In this document: one piece after another, positions 53,022 to 64,000 of the stretch | Layout of the letters: the number at the start of each line of letters is the position of its first letter | Numbering within the stretch: the stretch's first letter is position 1 | Assembly: GCA_007026445.1 (NCBI GenBank) | Contig: VDMD01000005.1 | Span: 1 to 64,000 of the forward strand | Length of the DNA stretch: 64,000 nt | Origin: Schizophyllum amplum | Lineage: Eukaryota; Basidiomycota; Agaricomycetes; Agaricales; Schizophyllaceae | Direction of reading: 5' to 3' | Notes under the pieces: model-generated | Told to the model about the DNA's origin: nothing | The model's input: only the letters and a program-made list of their open reading frames with translations | Database searches by the model: none | Made by a program: the position numbers and the translations under genes

Positions 53022-55864
53022 ATGTCTCCTATGTCGCCTCCTCATCCCTATACCGCAAAAAGCGTCGCCGTAGCCAACTACAGTCCCCCTGCGGACGACG
53101 AGGACAACGACATCTGTCCCGTATGCGACGGGGAGTGCACATGCAACAACGCAAGATCCCCACCCCCACCACGCGTCTTCCTCGCACCCACCAAAGACAT
53201 CAACGACGGCCGTGTTGCCCATGCCTCACCCGCGCCGGACACTTCGACATCTCCCCATTCCACCAAGCTGCCCTCTCTCAAAATCAAGTTGACCGTCCCT
53301 CCCAGCCTCCTCGGCAAGCGACGGGCCCAGCCGAGCCACAAGTCAAAGCACCTCCACGAGAGCGCGTCCGCGTTTCCCATCGCCGAAAGCAATGTCGGCG
53401 CGTCCACCTCATCCCAGCCATCGATCCTCGACCTCGCTTCGATGCCCAAACGCCGAGGTCGTCCGACCAAGGCCGTTGTCGCTGCCCGCCTCGCTGCGGC
53501 GGCGCAGGCCGGTCTAACGCCATCGCAGACCGTCTCGCGCCTGCGCAAACCAAAGCCCAAATCCATGCACACTCCCTCCATCCCGCGACCCAACGGGTTC
53601 AAGGCCAGAGGCACGACCGACAAGAAGGGCAAGAAGAAGCAAGTTTTTATCCCCAAGAAACGTCGGCGAGTCGTCTCGTCCTCGTCCGACTCGTCCTCCG
53701 ACGATGAGCGGCACGACGTCCCCTCGGATGTCTTTCCTACATTTGTATCCGCATCAGCGATGTCCTCGTCCTCCTCATCATCGTCCTCTGAGAGCGACGA
53801 CGACTCGTCACCTCTGTCCGAGTTTGATTCGGACGACTCCATGGCAGCAGAAGAAGAAAACTTCATCGTCTCGGAGGAGGCAAGAACGCGCGAGAAGGCG
53901 CGCGTGAAGCGCGAGCTGCTTGGTGACGAAAATCCCCAGAGACGCAGAGACCATCGGAATGGGTGGATCATCAGAACGCGCATGAAGAGTGAAGGTCCGA
54001 GCGACGAGGAGATGGCAGTCGACAGCGATGCGACGGAGGACGATGAAGAGCAGGGCATGGAGGCGGACGAGGAGGAAGACGAAGAAGACGACGAAGACGA
54101 GGACGGCTCCCGGGTCGGCGAGGGGTACGTCGGCCTCGCCACCGGGTGGTCGGACGAGGAGGAGGAGTCAAGCTTCGATGCGGACCTGTTCTTCGCCAGC
54201 CTCGAGGCCTCCGACGACGACAAGGACGGCTCGTCGGACTCGCGCGGTGCGGGCGATCAGTCGGATCTCGACATGTCCGTGGACGATGACGACGCAGCCA
54301 TCGTCGACAACATGCCCTTCGAGCTCACGGAGGGCTGGAACGGCGAGCTGCTCTTCACAAACGGCATCATCCCCGCCGACATGTTCCATCTCGACTTTGA
54401 CCACACCGACGCATCCGCGGCGCCGACCAGCCCGAGCCCCAGCCAGAGCGACGACGCGGGGATGTCGACGACCGAGGTGGAGGAAGGGTACGAGCAGGAC
54501 GTGGACGCCGAGGAGGGCGAAGGTGACGGGGACACGACCGACGAGGAGCTCGTCGGCGAGGACGACCTCCCCAATGAGCGCGCCATGCAGATCTTCTCCT
54601 TCCCGCCCAGCGTCTCCGCCATTAACCCGCTTTCGACCATGAGCCCCGTCATTTCCCGCATCCGGCCGCGTCTCGAAAGCGTTGGCATGGACTCGCCCCG
54701 CCCCGCGGACATCCTCGCCGGCCGTACGCTCTTCCACAACGAGGATTCGGACGAGTTTGACGAGCCGGACGTGCGCAGTCCATCGCACACCCGCAGCGCA
54801 TCCTCATCCGTCGACGGCCCTCGCGCGGGCGCGTTCGACATCGTCGTCGGGGTCAAGCACGTTGTTATCGATGACTCCAAGACCAACATCCCCTCGCCGC
54901 ATCCGCGCGCCGTACGCGGCCGTGGCCGCGGTATCTCCATGTCGAGCCTTTCCGGATTGGGCCCATCCGAAGGGGTATGTCGTCGCCGTTTGTGCGCTGC
55001 AGATCTAACCATGATACTGACCATGCGCTTCAGATGGAGGCCTTTCTGCGGCAGCTACCCAATTTGCGGCCATCGTCTGTGCCGGCACCCGACCGCACGC
55101 AGCCGGCGGTGTTCTCCGGGTCCGAGAACGAGGTCGCATCCCCTGAGCCCTTCCGCCCGCTCCAGGGTCCCATCGAACTCGACGACGTGCTCGACGCGTC
55201 CTCCTTCATGGACGCCGAGCCCTCGTCCGCGGACTCGGCTCTCGACGGCGACGCGCGGCGGCACATCAAGAGCCTGCGGCGGTGGGACCTCATCTCCGTC
55301 GGCGCGTTCCGGCAGACGCACGAGTCGGGGATGGTCAGCGACGCGGCGGCAGGGTGGACGTCGGACACGCCGGGAGACCTGTCGAGCATGATCCGCTCGA
55401 GCCCGATGCGGCATCATCTGCTATGGGAGGATCCAAGGCCGCGGGAGCGGCACCATCCGCGCGTGCGCGATCTGGTTGACCGAGACGGCGACCGCACGCC
55501 CACGCAAGCTTTGGACCTCAACAACGGCCACGGTCCCAGCCATGACACCGCTATCCACAACACCGGTACCTATCATTCGTCCCACAACCACACCTCCGCC
55601 AGCGCCCCAATCCCCATCGACGACTCCACCGATCTCAGCCCGGGCAAGACGCGCAAGCAGCTGCGGCAGGAGCGCAAGCTAAAGGGGAAGGCGATGGCCG
55701 CCCAGCAGACGCAGTTCTCGCGTGGGCACCGGCACCATCTGGGGCACCCGGCGCATCAGCACCAGCGGCAGCACCATCCGAATATGAAGGCGCGTTCGAT
55801 GGGTGGAGTGCAGCGCAGCAAGGGATTCGGGTCGAGCTCCCCCGTGCCCTCGTCCAGCCTGTAG
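53022..55864 (+). CDS. Large acidic nuclear protein with AT-hook and Cys motif (927 aa, 2 exons)
   Basis: Probably a chromatin or transcription protein. Family not recognised. Exons 53022-54974 and 55034-55864 (59-bp intron, GTATGT...TTCAG). The start is the first of two nearby Met (MSPMSPPHPYTAKS). The open frame continues upstream to 52671 but with no conserved sequence. Features in order: a Cys cluster ICPVCDGECTC (about 28-38), an AT-hook PKRRGRPTK (about 140), a basic stretch KKGKKKQVFIPKKRRR, then long Asp/Glu/Ser runs (about 225-420). A segment with hydrophobic anchors follows (DADLFFASLEASDD, MPFELTEGWNGELLFTNGII). The C-terminus is His/Gln-rich and basic. The acidic blocks suit an activator or histone-binding factor. 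An Ifh1/Crf1-like role is possible but unproven. Confidence 0.8.
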
Positions 55865-56529
55865 AACGTCATCCCCGTCTGTAGGCGGCGCGGGGAGACT
55901 ACATTTACTTTCATTCGTCAATCATGCCCCATCTTTCTCTTCACACGATGTCTCGTTCTTTGACACCCCTTTCGCTATTTTCTTTCATTATTCAGGCCTA
56001 TTTAATAGCCACCAACGGTTGGCGATACTTTGTTTGGTCCTTTTATGTTTTTCCTTGCTACCTACCTCTGTTGCATTACTTATACTCGCGCCACCTCATT
56101 TTACGATCCCGCCATTCTTACCGCTCTCACTCACCGCTCCAGTTCATTCGATCCCCGCCATTGACCGACGTATTCCTGCTACCGTCCGATTTCCTGCGAC
56201 CAGCCATATCTCTCACCATTGACTGTGTTTATCCACCTCATGCACATCTCTCGACTCATATCATCTGCATCTTCATGCCCCTGTCCATGCTCGCGCCATG
56301 TTGTATCACCTTCTCCCCATTGTCTCTTCCTTCGCCCATTATTTAGGACCGTCGCGGTGGTAGTAGTGCGCCCGTCGTAGCATAGTTCTGATGCTCTGTC
56401 CGTCTGACTCCCAATGAATGTTGTTCTTGATTAGCAGCGTTCGGGTTTGATTCGGGCTCGGGCTTGATCGGTCTCGCTCGCGGTTCACAATCAGCTCATC
56501 TTCAGGCAGCAGTGAAAAGTTGAATAGTA
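55865..56529. other. Intergenic, 3' flank of the AT-hook gene
   Basis: T/C-rich stretch without a supported gene. It ends at the first MITE. Confidence 0.55.
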
Positions 56530-56918
56530 GGGACGTTCAGAATTCAAACCGGCGACGCCGGTTTCGGTTTCGACCGCAGGTTCGCGCGCGACGTGACTCA
56601 TCGACGTCCCCCGCGCCTCCCCAGACGACGCCGCCCTCTCTTCGCATTACCGTCAAGTCCCGAACGACGAGCAGAGGGCCAGGCCACTGTACCGTAGACA
56701 TCACATTATTCAGTAGGATACCTTACATGTGCATGTACGAGCAGTAGAAGCCAGCAAATGTCTGAGAATGGGACGGCGGCGCCGTCGGCGCGTCGGGGGC
56801 GCGCAAGGTCCCCCGCAGGCCTCGCCGCTGTGCGCGAGGTCTTTCGGGACTTGCCGACAAACCGTAGCCTGCGGTCGAAACCGAAACCGGTGCCGCCGGT
56901 TCTAATTCTGAACGTCCC
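56530..56918. mobile_element. MITE-1: 389-bp TIR element, TSD TAGTA
   Basis: Inverted repeats of about 55 bp (GGGACGTTCAGAATTC... against its complement near 56865-56918) with a few mismatches. Flanked by TAGTA at 56525-56529 and 56919-56923. The repeats contain a smaller palindrome AACCGGCGACGCCGGTTT. No coding capacity. The frame at 56758 that runs through it and MITE-2 is not a gene. Confidence 0.82.
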
Positions 56919-56927
56919 TAGTAACTA

Positions 56928-57469
56928 CAGCGTTTTCCGAAAACCTTGTCCAAAGCAACTTTTTTCTTCTGCATCGTCCAAAATTAGTAAAAGGGACGAA
57001 CCCAAGAATACTGCTGACTTGTTGCTTCGCGCGCGCCCGCCAAGCCCTTCGGGACGGGGCGCACGCAGCCCCGCGGCGGCCCCCGCCCACCCACCATGGA
57101 CTGTCGCACAGCGACGCGCCGACGCTCAGAGGGGGCACGTCTACTACCAGCCTGGCCAGTCATACAGCATGCTCGATAGAACCATATGTTCTGAGTTTCG
57201 AGCAGCAGAAAATTCAGCACCTCAAAGGCCCTATACCAGCACTGGTGCGACCAGCACGTTGGATGTACTTACACGGGAACACTCGCACAACGAAGAGCAG
57301 CGATCCGCCACCCCGACGCGCAGAGTTCCGCCCCGCCGACGCTTGGCAGGCGCGCGCGAACTAACAAGTGAACAGTATTCTTGGTCCGTCCAGGGTCCGT
57401 CCCTTTTACTAATTTTGGACGATGCAGAAGAAAAAAAGTTGCTTTGGACAAGGTTTTCGGAAAACGCTG
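56928..57469. mobile_element. MITE-2: 542-bp long-TIR element, TA target site
   Basis: Left end CAGCGTTTTCCGAAAACC, right end its complement, flanked by TA on both sides (56926-56927, 57470-57471). The first 70 bp of the repeats are almost identical, and weaker pairing continues to about 190 bp. Ends and TA target fit a Tc1/mariner-type MITE. It sits two bases from the TSD of MITE-1. Confidence 0.85.
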
Positions 57470-57675
57470 TAAAGTGAGTCGTGAGACGACGCACCAACTG
57501 GTAATACTAACCGATGCGAGCGTGTTCAAGATGAATGCGATATATTACGTGAGCCAAAATGCAGTGTGGAAAGGTTGAAGCATCACGCCTGGATGGATGG
57601 TGAGCCAGGTGAGAAGAAAGATAAGTGGAGACGAGAAGGGAAGGGGACAGAGAAGGTGAACCGTAGTAAATATAA

Positions 57676-58104
57676 TCACACACCTTTCCTCTCCAACGCC
57701 TCCTTCGCATTGATGTCGAGATCCGACTCGGACAACCGCAGCGACGAATTCCAGAAATCCTCATGCTTCCCGAGCTGCTCGTCGATTTGAGCCTTCGGAA
57801 AGTATTCCCAACGGTGAGGGGTCGTAGCCACAAGCCATGACACTTTTTTGCCCTCCGGATCGTTGGGGTTCGTAACCGGAAAACAGTCGAGATCGTTGTA
57901 CTGCCCGAGCACGACGTCCACGAGGTGAGCCATCATGGCCAAATCATCTTCATCTTGTGGACGGTCCCTGCCCGTTGCGTCCGCAATGGTTGTCGCCCAT
58001 CGAAAGACCTCGGCGTGAGTGATAGGGTAGCCGCCGCGAATGCAGCGCTGGACGTAGGGGCCAGGGACCTTGGCGGACTGAGCGGTGGATTGAAGGGTAT
58101 TCAT
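57676..58104 (-). CDS. Unknown protein (142 aa)
   Basis: Minus-strand frame from MNTLQSTAQSAKVPGPYVQ to 57676. Composition is protein-like (ITHAEVFRWATTIADATG, DDLAMMAHLVDVVLGQYND, KKVSWLVATTPHRWEYFPKA, FWNSSLRLSESDLDINAKEA). I do not recognise the family. No signal peptide or membrane segment. An upstream frame on the same strand (to 58402, MMPVSIKTVGVEVEPTRE) ends in a good donor GTGAGT, and CGACAG lies just before 58104. They could be one gene, but joining them directly gives a stop, so I leave the second exon alone. The last codons border GGTGTGTGA, a possible donor, so the 3' end is uncertain. Confidence 0.6.
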   Translation of the reverse strand: MNTLQSTAQSAKVPGPYVQRCIRGGYPITHAEVFRWATTIADATGRDRPQDEDDLAMMAHLVDVVLGQYNDLDCFPVTNPNDPEGKKVSWLVATTPHRWEYFPKAQIDEQLGKHEDFWNSSLRLSESDLDINAKEALERKGV

Positions 58105-58524
58105 TCTGTCGGTGCGTCGGCGCGACTCGCGAGGGATCTTGGGGAAGGCAAGTTAGATACTCACCCGCGTTCACACTGAATGGTGGCCGGTTGGTGGCGG
58201 GAGCAAACGCGAGTAGAAATTGTGATGGGTGTCGCACTGCAGAATACAACACCGCATGTACATAAGTAGCAGACGGATTCAGTGCTGCCGACGAGTCGAG
58301 GTTAGTTACATCATAACTTGGCGGAACTTCATTCGGCAAATGCCGAATCTCACGTGTAGGTTCGACTTCGACGCCCACGGTCTTAATACTGACCGGCATC
58401 ATGTGCCGTCCGCTGCTTAGCGCACGCTTTCATCTGCGTCGACTGCTTACTGGAATTGACTGCTCATCCAGCTGCAGGGCTAAGATCGCCGCAAGGATTG
58501 GAGGGCCCAGATCGCGCAGGGACT

Positions 58525-58599
58525 GGAGGAACGAGCTTTCTCAACGAGCGGAGGGACGAGCTTTCTCAACGGGCGGAGGGACGAGCTTTCTCAAAGAGC
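58525..58599. repeat. 25-bp tandem repeat, three units
   Basis: Units at 58525, 58550 and 58575 share GACGAGCTTTCTCAACG with few changes. No coding role seen. Confidence 0.85.
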
Positions 58600-58689
58600 A
58601 AGCGCGCGGGAGATCCGTCGTAGCCTCATCGCGGTTGCAATTTGGTTGTCTTCGCCTGTGTGGGCTTGCAGTGGACGCAGGACTCCAAA

Positions 58690-59581
58690 ATGGCAAACAA
58701 TTGGACTTTGAAGGTGCGTCCTATCGGTATTCTTCTTCGGGTGGAGTAGACTCTTGTAGCGGCGGATGACAGTAGCGGACTGCAGTGGCGGATGACAGTA
58801 GCGGACTGCAGTGGCGGATGACAGTAGCGGACTGCAGTGGCGGATGGTAGCCATGACTGAATCAACTCTTCCTCCAGCGCGGGTGCGCCCTTCTCAAAGT
58901 GGCTGTCAAGGAGGACGTCCAGGACCATCATATGGAAGCGTTCCTGTTGTATGAGTGTGCGCTGCACTTCTTTCGTTGTCGTAAGTCATGAAGACGAGCG
59001 CGTTACCCACGCTGCTCAGAATCCTGATATTCACACAAGCTGGGCCAATCAACCAGCCGGCGTCACCGCTGGCGCGCATGTATCCCAAGATCGTGGAATG
59101 TGCGGAGTTGAAGAAGGAGGTCCTGAGACGGCGGAATGAATGGCAACCAGTGGCGCACTTTGTGCAGAAGGCAAAGTCTGTGGCGGGGAGGGCTATGTAT
59201 TATGAGGACGCGCACCAGTATGAGGCGGCGATCACCTTGTACGAGACTGCTGGGTTTTGGCTGACGTTGGCGCGGAGATGTACGTTGTGTCCGATGTGCG
59301 GGTTCGGATTACTGATGTGTCTTGCAGATGCGAAGGATGACGAGAGCAGAGAGCTCGTCCGGAGGAAGTCATTGGAGTACATCGAGCGAGTGGCGATGAT
59401 CAAGGAGCAGCAGAAACTCACGGAGGAGACGAGGCAACGCGAGGTGGAAGGCAATGGGTTGAAGTGCACGACGTACTGGGTGGCTGCGTGGGTTATCGTG
59501 TTGCGGAGCGTGGTGGTGGTTGATGTTCTCCGGCGCAAGATGCCTGGGCTTTGGATGTCTTTGTATGACACGCGTTCTTAG
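58690..59581 (+). CDS. MIT-domain protein next to VPS4 (partial model)
   Basis: A protein with microtubule-interacting-and-transport helices, the module that binds ESCRT-III tails. Likely exons: 58690-58713 (MANNWTLK), about 58880-58972 (LLKVAVKEDVQDHHMEAFLL, CALHFF), about 59040-59280, 59330-59581. The third and fourth give a full MIT domain: FVQKAKSVAGRAMYYEDAHQ, YEAAITLYETAGFWLTLARR, then ESRELVRRKSLEYIERVAMI. The second exon looks like the first half of another MIT domain. The intron at 59281-59329 is clear (GTACGT...TTGCAG). The one from 58973 ends at ACACAAG or a nearby site. The last 40 residues are not MIT-like and may be intron. The first exon is tentative. Position directly upstream of VPS4 suggests a shared origin of the MIT domains. 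Confidence 0.6.
58761..58850. repeat. 26-bp minisatellite, about 3.4 units
   Basis: Exact units GGCGGATGACAGTAGCGG plus ACTGCAGT start at 58761, 58787 and 58813, and a partial unit at 58839. It lies in the presumed first intron of the MIT gene. Confidence 0.9.
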
Positions 59582-59887
59582 ACATGTTGTACTGTTTGGT
59601 GGCTGGAACTTGACCGGTGACCTCTCGGCAGACTGTAAGGCGAATATCTCAACGGTTGCTTCTGAAAGTCGAACATTGCGAGGCACACGCGGCCGACGGC
59701 GAATGTGCGCGGACCGAATATCCGGTGCTTGCGGTCGACGACCATCACGTCTTTCTGGCTCCCCCCTTTGTTCACGTCTGGCGTGTCGATTGGGCGCGTT
59801 GATAACATCATATATACCCTCGAGCGACGACGAGGACGAGGAGGAGGACGAAGGAGAGATAGGATCAGCCATCGCCACATCGCCGAG
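59582..59887. other. Short intergenic gap before VPS4
   Basis: 306 bp between the MIT gene and VPS4. It contains CATATATACCCTCG (about 59809-59822), a possible TATA element some 70 bp before the VPS4 start. Confidence 0.55.
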
Positions 59888-63978
<4,091 letters not shown>

Positions 63979-64000
63979 GGAGAGCATGCAGGGAGAGGGC

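Noticed and set aside
53078..54223. 381-codon frame opposite the AT-hook gene
   Set aside because: Mirror of Asp/Glu/Ser codons on the plus strand giving Ser/Arg runs. The plus strand carries the motifs.
56758..57477. 239-codon frame
   Set aside because: It reads across both MITEs and their inverted repeats, so not a gene.

Overview
This is nuclear DNA of a filamentous fungus, most likely an agaricomycete (basidiomycete). The evidence is GC-rich genes split by many introns of about 45-60 bp, chromodomain Ty3 elements, and a fungal gene set (guanylate kinase, YANK/STK32-like kinase, secreted amidase, VPS4). Species cannot be told from the sequence. I recognised no tRNA, rRNA or CRISPR.

Left three fifths (1 to about 42.6 kb): a nest of mobile elements resolved by target-site duplications (TSDs). 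An interrupted reading frame (42183-42618, -) is cut by a copia element (5' LTR 41919-42182, half-tRNA-Met primer site, gag on the minus strand). That gag is split by an 11.7-kb chromodomain Ty3/gypsy element, here called LTR-1 (4188-41498, TSD GGGAC). LTR-1 carries a small gag-only copia element with identical LTRs (4870-6434, TSD GTCAC). Its reverse transcriptase is split by a second Ty3 element, LTR-2 (10969-35048, minus strand, TSD TCGCG). LTR-2 was in turn hit by three related non-coding DNA elements: E-A (15530-19047), E-B (21383-24518) and E-C (30997-34826). Each has a 7-bp TSD (GTTCCGA, GTTCTTA, GCCCTCG), ends of the form CACCT...AGCTG, inverted repeats of up to about 580 bp, and a shared core with two hairpin motifs. 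They look like an undescribed transposon family with no transposase in the window. A fourth, decayed relative fills roughly 1-2020. With E-A and E-B excised, LTR-2 has one open gag-pol frame of about 2748 codons. LTR-1 pol is broken by a frameshift, two stops, an 8-bp duplication and the LTR-2 insertion. Both Ty3 elements carry a large unknown third ORF ending about 25 bp before the 3' LTR.

Right part (43.0 kb to the end): ordinary gene space. A guanylate kinase gene (-) and a STK32-like kinase gene (+) lie head to head with 72 bp between start codons. Then come a 17-exon amidase, a small Pro/Ser-rich gene (-), a large acidic AT-hook protein, two adjacent MITEs, a small unknown gene (-), a MIT-domain gene and the ESCRT ATPase gene VPS4 (13 exons, several introns filled with minisatellites).

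All exon models are manual, from splice consensus and family resemblance. All identities are by eye.
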